37,717 nt of DNA from Chitinophagaceae bacterium (GTDB taxonomy: Bacteria; Bacteroidota; Bacteroidia; Chitinophagales; Chitinophagaceae), in contig JAICXX010000042.1 in the NCBI GenBank assembly GCA_025934485.1, positions 1 to 37,717 on the forward strand. The letters are read 5' to 3'. The notes under the pieces are model-generated. The model made no database searches. It was not told the origin of the DNA and worked only from the letters and a program-made list of their open reading frames with translations. Shown piece by piece: positions 24,801 to 31,324 of this stretch (position 1 is its first letter; each line of letters opens with the position of its first letter). The translations under genes and the position numbers were made by a program.

Positions 24801-25008
24801 CATACCATCCGGGCAAACAGCCCTTTTTCCCGAAATCTTGGCAAGTTTCCTCGCATTGGGGATGACATAATTTCCAGTTCTCGCCAGATTTGATGACATT
24901 TTTTCTGGAAGCGCGCCGCCGCGGTCCCGTAGAAGTGATGCAGGCGGAATTCAGACGCGCTCAAGAGACGGGCGCGGAGGGTTCGGCGGGGGATCTGAAC
25001 TTTTTAAG

Positions 25009-25016
25009 TAGCTTTG
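25009..25016 (+). promoter_or_regulatory. Candidate -7 element of the bacilliredoxin gene
   Basis: TAGCTTTG matches TAnnTTTG and lies 42 nt before ATG 25059, implying a leader of about 35-40 nt. No -33 match. Confidence 0.5.
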
Positions 25017-25058
25017 TGTTTTAATTGTACTTTTCATCAAAACACAATCACACACAAG

Positions 25059-25472
25059 ATGTATCCTCAAGAGATAGTGCAACCCATGAAGGAGGAATTA
25101 ACGGATAATGGCTTTCAGGAGCTGCTGTCCTCTTCCGAAGTCGACAACCAGTTAGAGAAGTCCGGTACCACGCTGGTCGTGGTGAATTCGGTTTGCGGCT
25201 GTGCGGCCCGTATGGCCCGGCCGGGCGTATTGATGGCGGTTTCGAACAGCGCCAAGAAACCCGATTATCTGACCACCAGCTTCGCCGGTTTCGATGTCGA
25301 TGCAGTAAATAAGATCCGCGAGAAATTGTTGCCTTACCCGCCTTCTTCGCCGGCGATCGCCCTGTTCAAGGATGGAAAATTGGTCCATATGATCGAACGG
25401 CACCAGATCGAAGGCCGCCCCGCGCAGCTGATCGCGCATAATCTGATCGCTGCTTTCGACGAGTTCTGCTAA
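25059..25472 (+). CDS. BrxA/BrxB-family bacilliredoxin
   Basis: A 137-aa thioredoxin-like protein of the YphP/YqiW (DUF1094) family. The redox motif is CGC at residues 46-48 in VVVNSVCGCAARMARP, and it keeps the family start MYPQEIVQPMKEEL and the end ALFKDGKLVHMIERHQIEGR. In Firmicutes such proteins remove bacillithiol from oxidised proteins; in Bacteroidota the family is widespread and the same role is likely but inferred. The upstream frame extension to 25014 (MCFNCTF...) is not conserved-looking and overlaps the promoter, so ATG 25059 is preferred. Confidence 0.93.
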   Translation: MYPQEIVQPMKEELTDNGFQELLSSSEVDNQLEKSGTTLVVVNSVCGCAARMARPGVLMAVSNSAKKPDYLTTSFAGFDVDAVNKIREKLLPYPPSSPAIALFKDGKLVHMIERHQIEGRPAQLIAHNLIAAFDEFC

Positions 25473-25500
25473 ACCGCCAGCGGCGGTTCATCCGAAGGGC
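25472..25500. repeat. 3-nt-loop hairpin with CCGAAGGGC spacer after the bacilliredoxin stop
   Basis: AACCGCC-agc-GGCGGTT (25472-25488) is a perfect 7-bp stem starting in the stop codon, followed by CATCCGAAGGGC. It is the same layout as the hairpins before promoters at 30159 and 30784. It has no T-tract; the true terminator follows at 25538. Confidence 0.5.
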
Positions 25501-25537
25501 AGACTTTGCAATTATAGTCGCCTCTATAAATAAGTAG

Positions 25538-25566
25538 CCCTTTCCGCTTTGCGGAAGGGGTTTTTT
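25538..25566 (+). terminator. Terminator of the bacilliredoxin gene
   Basis: CCCTTTCCGC pairs with GCGGAAGGGG (one G-U) around TTT, followed by six T. Confidence 0.88.
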
Positions 25567-25611
25567 GCTTTTGGGTGTGAAACCGGTAGGCCGCGTTCGG
25601 TGCGAGCCTGG

Positions 25612-25654
25612 AGCGCTGGATTCGGCGGCGGGACCCGAAGCGCTGGATTCGGCG
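25612..25654. repeat. 16-nt direct repeat
   Basis: AGCGCTGGATTCGGCG occurs at 25612-25627 and again at 25639-25654, a 27-nt period. It lies in the long gene-free stretch between the bacilliredoxin terminator and the DnaA boxes. The repeat contains the palindrome AGCGCT. The role is unknown; an iteron-like element is one guess. Confidence 0.6.
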
Positions 25655-25722
25655 ACGTAGCGACATGTGAGAGCCACGACCCGAAATGAGGGACGCGGAA
25701 GCTTACGAACCGCGTGAATAAC

Positions 25723-25905
25723 TGTGGATAAGCCAGTTGGCTCAACAAGAAGTCCACAGGCTGTGGATAAGCTATAAAATGCCCAAGGGGCGGGCGATTT
25801 GCAGGAAAAGTGTTCCCCGTGGAACACTTTTGTGGAACTGAAACTCACAGAATATTGTACATGTGGACAATTATTTTTGGCGACTGGTCGCTTGGGTGTG
25901 GATAA
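25723..25905. other. Cluster of DnaA boxes (oriC-like region)
   Basis: Three perfect DnaA boxes, each reading TGTGGATAA on the plus strand (TTATCCACA on the minus strand), lie at 25723-25731, 25762-25770 and 25897-25905. TGTGGACAA at 25862-25870 differs by one base. All four have the same orientation. AT-rich patches (around 25869-25878 and 25932-25944) and a parS-like palindrome lie within or next to the cluster. Three perfect 9-mers within 183 nt are far beyond chance, so DnaA binding is likely. Whether it is the replication origin or a DnaA-titrating/regulatory site is open. The + orientation of thrS-infC-rpmI-rplT to its left would be head-on for an origin here. Confidence 0.6.
25806..25831. 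other. parS-like palindrome
   Basis: AAAAGTGTTCC (25806-25816) and GGAACACTTTT (25821-25831) are perfect 11-nt arms around CCGT. The core TGTTCCCCGTGGAACA differs at one base from TGTTCCACGTGGAACA, the ParB site form used by pseudomonads, and at three from the TGTTTCACGTGAAACA consensus. The A/T-flanked arms could also act as a bidirectional terminator, but no gene ends here. Its position among DnaA boxes favours a ParB site. Confidence 0.5.
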
Positions 25906-25984
25906 GATGCTCAGCAAGCGGGTTTTGTCGCTTAAAAAAAATTACAGACCCCTTCCGAACCCCGACGCAGGAATTGCGCCGTTA

Positions 25985-26003
25985 AAACCGTAGGTTTGCA
26001 ACC
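25985..26003 (+). promoter_or_regulatory. Candidate lgt promoter with mini-dyads
   Basis: TAGGTTTG at 25991-25998 matches the -7 element, about 31 nt before ATG 26030. It is overlapped by AAACC-gta-GGTTT (25985-25997) and by GGTT-tgc-AACC (25993-26003), two alternative 3-nt-loop pairings. Confidence 0.45.
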
Positions 26004-26029
26004 ATTATTCATATATCCGGTAAGCCACT

Positions 26030-27370
26030 ATGTATCCCAATCTATATTACGCTCTCAAAGATCTTTTTGGTATATCCCTGCCTTATCTTCATTTCGTAAA
26101 CAGCTTTGGTTTCTTTGTAGCCCTGAGTTTTATAGCCGCGGCCGTAACATTGACCAAAGAGTTGATGCGGAAGGAGCGGGAAGGACTCTTATATAGCCGC
26201 GAAGAAATGGTCTTGATCGGGAAACCGGCAAGCCCCACGGAACTCACCCTGAATTTCATCCTGGGTTTTATCCTGGGATTCAAATTGATCGGGTTGATCA
26301 CGGCCGACAGCGCGCTGACGAACAATGTGCAGGACTACATGATGTCCCTCCAGGGCAATCTGCCAGCGGGCATCGTCCTCGGCGTGCTCCTGGCAGGTTT
26401 GAAGTGGTACGAAAAGAACAAACAGAAACTTCCCCAGCCACAAGAAAAGAAAGTGCGTATCTGGCCGCACGACAGGGTAGGGGACATGACGCTTTATGCA
26501 TTTATTTTTGGGTTTATCGGCGCCAAGATCTTCAATAGCCTCGAAAACTGGAATGATTTTGTCCATGACCCCATCGATTCCCTTTTTTCCTTTAGCGGCC
26601 TGACCTTTTACGGCGGTTTGATCTGTGCCGCCCTGGCGATCTGGTGGTATGCCCGTAAACACGGAATTACCTTCTGGCATCTCAACGATGCCGCGGCTCC
26701 GGGGTTGATGCTGGCGTACGCCGTCGGCCGAATCGGTTGCCAGGTCTCCGGCGATGGAGACTGGGGAATTCTCAACAGCGCATATACCACGAATGCAGCC
26801 GGTAAGGCCGTTCTGGCCGGCAGTCCCGGCGACTACGCCACCATCCTGCAAAAATACAAAGAGGTCTATCTCCCGCAGTTTGGAAGTCTCGACAAAGTCC
26901 CCCACCTGGCCATCAAGGCGCCCTCTTGGTTGCCCGATTGGTTATTTGCCTTCTCCTATCCCCACAACGTGATCAGCGAAGGCGTCCGGATACCCGATTG
27001 TAACGGTCAATATTGTAGTCAGCTCCCCATTCCCGTTTTCCCCACCCCCGTGTACGAGACCCTCGTCTGTCTGGGGCTGTTCTTTTTGCTCTGGAGCCTG
27101 CGCAAACGGCTGAAGATTCCCGGGACCCTATTTGCTATTTATCTAATTGTCAATGGGATCGAACGGTTCTTTATCGAGAAGATCCGGGTCAATACCCAAT
27201 ACCATATTTTCGGGCTGCATCCCACGCAGGCCGAATTGATCTCTGCGGCGCTCGTGATCGGCGGGACGATCCTCTATTTCCAGCTTAAAAAAGGTGGTAT
27301 TCCGCCTGCAGGCCCGGCGATGGGTGCAGGTGAGCCTTCGGAAACCGTTTCCGATCACCAGGCAGGGTAG
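26030..27370 (+). CDS. lgt: Prolipoprotein diacylglyceryl transferase, long Bacteroidota form
   Basis: An integral inner-membrane enzyme that moves diacylglycerol from phosphatidylglycerol to the lipobox Cys of prolipoproteins. At 446 aa it is much longer than E. coli Lgt (291 aa), with extra N-terminal helices and a loop insert of about 85 residues (245-330, soluble-looking). Conserved elements are visible: FYGGLI at 193-198, where E. coli has HGGLIG; GRIGCQVSGDGDW from 233, where E. coli has GRIGNFINGE; a C-terminal ERFFIEKIRVN segment; and about seven membrane helices. The His to Tyr and Asn to Cys substitutions at family positions are notable, but I believe they recur in Chitinophagaceae. 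It is a single gene beside the DnaA-box region. GGGTAG/CTACCC across the stop codon forms a hairpin without a T-tract. Confidence 0.85.
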   Translation: MYPNLYYALKDLFGISLPYLHFVNSFGFFVALSFIAAAVTLTKELMRKEREGLLYSREEMVLIGKPASPTELTLNFILGFILGFKLIGLITADSALTNNVQDYMMSLQGNLPAGIVLGVLLAGLKWYEKNKQKLPQPQEKKVRIWPHDRVGDMTLYAFIFGFIGAKIFNSLENWNDFVHDPIDSLFSFSGLTFYGGLICAALAIWWYARKHGITFWHLNDAAAPGLMLAYAVGRIGCQVSGDGDWGILNSAYTTNAAGKAVLAGSPGDYATILQKYKEVYLPQFGSLDKVPHLAIKAPSWLPDWLFAFSYPHNVISEGVRIPDCNGQYCSQLPIPVFPTPVYETLVCLGLFFLLWSLRKRLKIPGTLFAIYLIVNGIERFFIEKIRVNTQYHIFGLHPTQAELISAALVIGGTILYFQLKKGGIPPAGPAMGAGEPSETVSDHQAG

Positions 27371-27577
27371 GGCAGCGAAGTCCTCTACCCGGCAGCGAGC
27401 AAGCATGCCATCCTTCCGGAAATCCTTCCTTTTATCATGAACTATCGAAAGGTTGTAACCCAGCCTGTCCAGGCGCCGTCATATCCCGACACCTCCGTTA
27501 GTTTTACGTCCATTGGAAATGAGCACCAGCTATCAGGCTATTAAGCCGATTGCCACTAAACCATGTACTATGTAATA

Positions 27578-27610
27578 TATAGTTCTGATCTTTGTATTGT
27601 ATCAGCTATA
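27578..27610 (+). promoter_or_regulatory. Inverted repeat enclosing a -7-like element (TonB receptor gene)
   Basis: TATAG-tt-CTGAT (27578-27589) pairs with ATCAG-CTATA (27601-27610), a 10-bp dyad with a 2-nt bulge. GATCTTTG (27587-27594), one mismatch from TAnnTTTG, spans the left arm and the loop. ATG 27637 is 26 nt after the dyad. The rest of the gap 27371-27577 shows no gene. Confidence 0.4.
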
Positions 27611-27636
27611 ACTAAGAACTACACAAAGCATTTGTT

Positions 27637-30099
27637 ATGAGAAAGACACTAACACTCTTGTTCCTGATAATCATCGGAATATCCGCCTTTGCGCAGTCCG
27701 ATGCCCACATCTCCGGGATGGTAGGAGACTCGAAGGGGCAACCGATCGAAGCCGCCACGGTGATCCTATTAAAGGCGAAAGACTCGTCCCGCATCAAAGC
27801 TACCGCCACCGATAAGACCGGACATTTCCGGTTCGATCATATCCCTGCCGGCAAATACCTCGTCACGGCTTCCTCCGTAGGGTATGAGTCGTCGTGGTCG
27901 ACGCCGTTCGATCTGGCTATCACGGGCACAAAAAGTCTTTCCCCTATCGCCCTGGCCCCCGCCAGCACGAGCCTGCAGACCATCGCCGTCGTCGGCAAGA
28001 AACCGTTTGTCGAGATGAAGGCGGACCGGACCATTATAAATGTGGATGCCTCTCCATCCAACGCCGGCTCGACGGCCATGGACGTGCTGGAGAAATCCCC
28101 GGGCATCACACTCGACAAAGACGATAACATCAGTCTCAAAGGCAAGCAGAACGTCACGATCATGATCGATGGTAAACCCACCTATCTGAGCGCCTCGCAG
28201 CTGGCGGACTATCTGAAAAGCCTACCCGCCTCGGCTATCGACGTGATCGAGATCATGACCAATCCCTCTGCGAAATACGATGCCGCCGGCAATTCCGGGA
28301 TCATCAATATCAAGACAAAAAAGAACAAGCTGAAAGGCTTCAACGGCAATGTGAACCTGACCTATGCCCAGGGCATCTATGCGAAACCCAGTGGCAGCGT
28401 CAATCTCAGCTACCGCAACGGGAAGTTCAACTTCTTTCTGAATGCCGGCTATGCGCATTGGGAAGGATTCCAGGAGCTGACCATTGGCCGCAAATATTTC
28501 GACGCGGACAGCAAAGCGATCAACTCGATCTTTTCCCAAAAGACGAATATGCATTTCACCAACCCCGAATTCAATGTAAAATTCGGGATGGACTACAATG
28601 TGACACAAAAGACCACGGTGGGTTTTGTCGTCAGCGGTTTCCGGAATGCGGAAACGAATAATTCGACAAGCGATATCCAGCTGCTCTCGCCGGATTATGT
28701 GCTCGACTCCATCGTCCAGTCGCCCAATACCAATAAAACCTCATGGAAGAACGGGTCTGCAAACCTCAACTTCCGGCATACCTATGATTCGGCCGGCAGG
28801 GAACTTACCGCCGACCTGGATTATGTACGCTATAGCAGCGTCAGCAATCAATACTTCGATAACCTGACCTATAACCCCGATATGATCCTGTTGAATGAGA
28901 ACGTCCTCACTGGTCATCTTCCCAGCACGATCAATATCTATACGGCGAAAACCGACTATACCCATCCGCTTGCTAAAGGCTACAAATTGGAAACGGGGAT
29001 CAAGCTGAGCTATGTCAACACCGATAACACGGCCGATTATTACGATCTCGTCAATAAGATCGCCGAGGTAGACACCACGAAGACGAATCATTTCCTCTAT
29101 CGGGAGAACATCAACGCGGCCTATGTGAACATGACCAAACAATACAAAAAACTCACGGCGCAGCTAGGGGTCAGATTGGAGAATACCAATTATTCTGGTC
29201 ACCAGCTGGGCAACGGCGTCTCGGTGATCAACCAGGATTCCTCCTTTACGCGCAGCTATGTGAACCTGTTCCCGACGGCCTTTTTCAGCTATGACCTCAA
29301 CGATAAGAACACCTTCACGTTGAGCTATGGACGCCGGATCGACCGCCCCGCTTACCAGGATCTGAATCCGTTCCTTTTCTTCCTCGACCAGTATACCTAT
29401 CAGGCCGGGAACCCTTATCTGCAACCGCAGTATACACAAAACGTCGAGCTGGGACATAGCTTCCACCACTGGCTGAACACGACGCTTAACTATAGCTATA
29501 CGAAGAATTTCTTTACCGAGACCTTCGAGCAGTCCGGTCAGGCCACCATCGTCCGGCAGGGCAATATCGGCAGCCGGCAAAATGCAGGCGTCGCCGTCAG
29601 CGCGCAGATCCCCGTCGCCAAATGGTGGAACGCCATGCTTTACAGTAACTTGAATTACAATAAGTTCAGCGGTATGCTTTACGGCGAGGAGATCAATGTG
29701 TCGGCTACTACGCTGCTCCTGAACATGACGAGCCAGTTCACGCTGTCCAAAGGCTGGGGTGGGGAGATCTCGGGCTTTTACCGCACCAAAGGGGTAGAAG
29801 GACAGATCATCGTCGACCCCATGGGCCAGGCCTCCGCCGCCGTCAGCAAAAAGATTTTGAACAACAAGGCGTCGATCAAGGCGTCGATCCGGGATCTCTT
29901 CTATACCAATACGGTCCATGGGTATATCAATTTTCAGCAGACGGATGCCACTTTCCACAATCGCCGGGACAGCCGGGTCCTGTCGCTGACCTTTACCTGG
30001 AACTTCGGGAAACCGCTCAAGGGGATGTCGGGAGCGAACGCCCATCACAATGGTGCCGGCGACGAGGAGAATCGCGTCAAATCCGGCGGTAATCAGTAA
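27637..30099 (+). CDS. TonB-dependent receptor, CarboxypepD_reg plus outer-membrane barrel
   Basis: An 820-aa outer-membrane protein with a signal peptide (LTLLFLIIIGISAFAQ). A carboxypeptidase-regulatory-like beta-sandwich (about 24-110; SGMVGDSKGQPIEAATVILL, TGHFRFDHIPAGKYLVTASS) comes first. The plug follows (about 118-225; TAMDVLEKSPGITLDKDDNI, IMIDGKPTYLSASQL, SAIDVIEIMTNPSAKYDAAG). The rest is a barrel of the outer_membrane_beta-barrel family-3 type (FTLSYGRRIDRPAYQDLNPF; YQAGNPYLQPQYTQNVELGH). No SusD partner is next to it, so it is not a SusCD pair, and the substrate is unknown. After the barrel there is a His/Asn/Gly-rich C-terminal tail. Single gene with yajQ 140 nt downstream. Confidence 0.9.
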   Translation: MRKTLTLLFLIIIGISAFAQSDAHISGMVGDSKGQPIEAATVILLKAKDSSRIKATATDKTGHFRFDHIPAGKYLVTASSVGYESSWSTPFDLAITGTKSLSPIALAPASTSLQTIAVVGKKPFVEMKADRTIINVDASPSNAGSTAMDVLEKSPGITLDKDDNISLKGKQNVTIMIDGKPTYLSASQLADYLKSLPASAIDVIEIMTNPSAKYDAAGNSGIINIKTKKNKLKGFNGNVNLTYAQGIYAKPSGSVNLSYRNGKFNFFLNAGYAHWEGFQELTIGRKYFDADSKAINSIFSQKTNMHFTNPEFNVKFGMDYNVTQKTTVGFVVSGFRNAETNNSTSDIQLLSPDYVLDSIVQSPNTNKTSWKNGSANLNFRHTYDSAGRELTADLDYVRYSSVSNQYFDNLTYNPDMILLNENVLTGHLPSTINIYTAKTDYTHPLAKGYKLETGIKLSYVNTDNTADYYDLVNKIAEVDTTKTNHFLYRENINAAYVNMTKQYKKLTAQLGVRLENTNYSGHQLGNGVSVINQDSSFTRSYVNLFPTAFFSYDLNDKNTFTLSYGRRIDRPAYQDLNPFLFFLDQYTYQAGNPYLQPQYTQNVELGHSFHHWLNTTLNYSYTKNFFTETFEQSGQATIVRQGNIGSRQNAGVAVSAQIPVAKWWNAMLYSNLNYNKFSGMLYGEEINVSATTLLLNMTSQFTLSKGWGGEISGFYRTKGVEGQIIVDPMGQASAAVSKKILNNKASIKASIRDLFYTNTVHGYINFQQTDATFHNRRDSRVLSLTFTWNFGKPLKGMSGANAHHNGAGDEENRVKSGGNQ

Positions 30100-30158
30100 C
30101 CGCAGGTCGCGCGCTGGCAACCAGCCGGAATTGTGTAGCTTTGCTTTACAACTACCTA

Positions 30159-30207
30159 ATGGCCCACGGGGCCATTGGCCGAAGGCCCGACATTAGCGGT
30201 ACCTTTG
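30159..30207 (+). promoter_or_regulatory. Hairpin pair and -7 element before yajQ
   Basis: ATGGCCC-acg-GGGCCAT (30159-30175) and GGCC-gaa-GGCC (30177-30187) are perfect 3-nt-loop hairpins. CTAATG (30156-30161) and CATTAG (30191-30196) enclose both, so the block could extrude as a three-way cruciform. TACCTTTG at 30200-30207 is the probable -7 element, with ATG at 30240. A further TAGCTTTG occurs at 30136-30143. Confidence 0.5.
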
Positions 30208-30239
30208 CCATGAACCCGGAAGTATAAAACAACATACCT

Positions 30240-30731
30240 ATGCCATCGTTTGACATCGTCAGCAAAGTAGACGCGCAGGTCCTCGACAACGCGGTGAACG
30301 TAACCAAAAAGGAGATCACGAACCGGTTTGACTTCAAAGATTCTCCGGTAAAGATCGAATTGAACAAAAAGGACATGAAGATCGATCTGGAAGCCGAAAG
30401 CGACATGAAGATCAAACAGATCGTCGACGTGCTGATCAGCCGGAGTATGAAACAGGGACTCGATCCGCTGGTGTACGATATGAGCAAAGAACCCTATCCG
30501 AGCGGGAAGGTCACGCGGCAGGAGGTGCCTGTCCGCAATGGGCTCAAACAGGAAGATGCCAAAAAGGTGGTCAAATTGATCAAAGACTCCGGGCTCAAGG
30601 TCCAGTCCCAGATCATGGACGATCTGGTTCGGGTCACCGGCAAGAAGATTGACGATCTGCAGGCCGTGATCAAGCTCTGTACCGGCGCCAACCTGGGTAT
30701 CGCGCTGCAATATGTAAATATGCGGAGCTGA
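30240..30731 (+). CDS. yajQ: YajQ-family nucleotide-binding protein
   Basis: A 163-aa cytosolic protein with two ferredoxin-like (RNP-like) domains. Family motifs are MPSFDIVSKVDAQVLDNAVN, EITNRFDFKDSPVKIELNKK, GLDPLVYDMSKE and the end NLGIALQYVNMRS. Some members bind cyclic di-GMP (Xanthomonas) or tRNA/ATP (E. coli); which applies here is unknown. It is a single gene with rpmE about 190 nt downstream, and the two share a copy of the same upstream hairpin module. Confidence 0.94.
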   Translation: MPSFDIVSKVDAQVLDNAVNVTKKEITNRFDFKDSPVKIELNKKDMKIDLEAESDMKIKQIVDVLISRSMKQGLDPLVYDMSKEPYPSGKVTRQEVPVRNGLKQEDAKKVVKLIKDSGLKVQSQIMDDLVRVTGKKIDDLQAVIKLCTGANLGIALQYVNMRS

Positions 30732-30783
30732 TCCAGATTTATTTGGACCCCAGCCTAAGAATGCGTACCTTCGCTGCCCGAAA

Positions 30784-30869
30784 ATGGACCAAGGGTCCAT
30801 TGGCCGAAGGCCCGACAACGCGGTTTGCACCGCAGGGCTAAATTTGGTCAATAGCCCGAAGGTGCAAAC
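30784..30869 (+). promoter_or_regulatory. Hairpin module and promoter-enclosing nested inverted repeat before rpmE
   Basis: ATGGACC-aag-GGTCCAT (30784-30800) is followed by GGCC-gaa-GGCC (30802-30812). A nested dyad then appears: outer GTTTGCACC (30823-30831) with GGTGCAAAC (30861-30869), inner GGGCTA (30835-30840) with TAGCCC (30852-30857). TAAATTTG at 30839-30846, a TAnnTTTG match, begins in the inner arm and fills the loop. The segment 30797-30817 is identical to 30172-30192 before yajQ. The leader after the dyad is about 50 nt. Confidence 0.6.
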
Positions 30870-30920
30870 TTTAAAAAACCTGTACGGCCAAATCCGTACA
30901 ACCTTTAAACAGAACAAGTT

Positions 30921-31175
30921 ATGAAAAAGGATATCCACCCCAAGGGTTACCGGTTCGTTGTTTTTAAAGACATGAGTAATGGCGAAGCCTTTCTGAGCAA
31001 ATCTTCGGCTCAGAGCAGGGAGACCATCAAGTGGGAAGACGGCAGCGAATACCCCCTGATCAAATTGGAAATTTCCAACACTTCTCATCCCTTCTTTACC
31101 GGGAAGAACGTACTGGTTGACACGGCCGGCCGTATCGACAAGTTCAAGAAACGTTACGAGAAGAAAACGAAATAA
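30921..31175 (+). CDS. rpmE2: 50S ribosomal protein L31, type B (zinc-free)
   Basis: An 84-aa protein matching the type B L31: [59 protein letters not shown] and a basic tail. There is no Cys, so the zinc-binding C-x-x-C pair of the other L31 type is absent. In bacteria with both paralogues the zinc-free form replaces the other under zinc limitation; in many Bacteroidota it is the only copy, so zinc control should not be assumed. It has its own promoter region and a strong terminator. Confidence 0.96.
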   Translation: MKKDIHPKGYRFVVFKDMSNGEAFLSKSSAQSRETIKWEDGSEYPLIKLEISNTSHPFFTGKNVLVDTAGRIDKFKKRYEKKTK

Positions 31176-31192
31176 GGACTTTATGTATAAGA

Positions 31193-31220
31193 AATCCCCG
31201 CCGGCTGGCGGGGATTTTTT
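31193..31220 (+). terminator. Terminator of the L31 gene
   Basis: AATCCCCGCC and GGCGGGGATT form a perfect 10-bp stem around GGCT, running into six T. Confidence 0.93.
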
Positions 31221-31226
31221 ATTTGA

Positions 31227-31310
31227 CGGCCAAAGGCCGGCACGCCCGTCAGGGCATTCATTGGCGCTTTGCGGCAAATGCGCTATTTTGCCTTGCAGCG
31301 CATTTGCCGC
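31227..31310 (+). promoter_or_regulatory. Hairpins and a 13-bp inverted repeat around a -7-like element (GlmU-like gene)
   Basis: CGGCC-aaa-GGCCG (31227-31239) and GCCC-gtca-GGGC (31244-31255) precede a perfect 13-bp inverted repeat, GCGGCAAATGCGC (31271-31283) with GCGCATTTGCCGC (31298-31310). The 14-nt loop begins TATTTTGCC, a TAnnTTTG-like element with a one-base-shorter spacer. ATG 31325 lies 15 nt beyond the dyad. Confidence 0.5.
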
Positions 31311-31324
31311 ACATATTTACGAAC

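Noticed and set aside
24710..24964. Possible 84-codon gene on the minus strand upstream of and overlapping hsp20
   Set aside because: It begins in the divergent promoter region, overlaps the hsp20 start, and has no coherent protein features.
25806..25831. Reading the A/T-flanked palindrome as a transcription terminator
   Set aside because: The bacilliredoxin gene already has a strong terminator 240 nt upstream and no gene ends here; the core fits parS better. Not fully excluded.
27551..27590. Possible dif/XerCD site in the AT-rich stretch before the TonB receptor gene
   Set aside because: The ACTAT...ATAGT arms do not match the conserved dif half-site TTATGTTAAAT, and the dyad is explained by the promoter repeat.
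31223..31324. Upstream extension of the GlmU-like protein by 34 codons
   Set aside because: It would translate the hairpins and the 13-bp inverted repeat directly after a terminator, while the family start fits ATG 31325.
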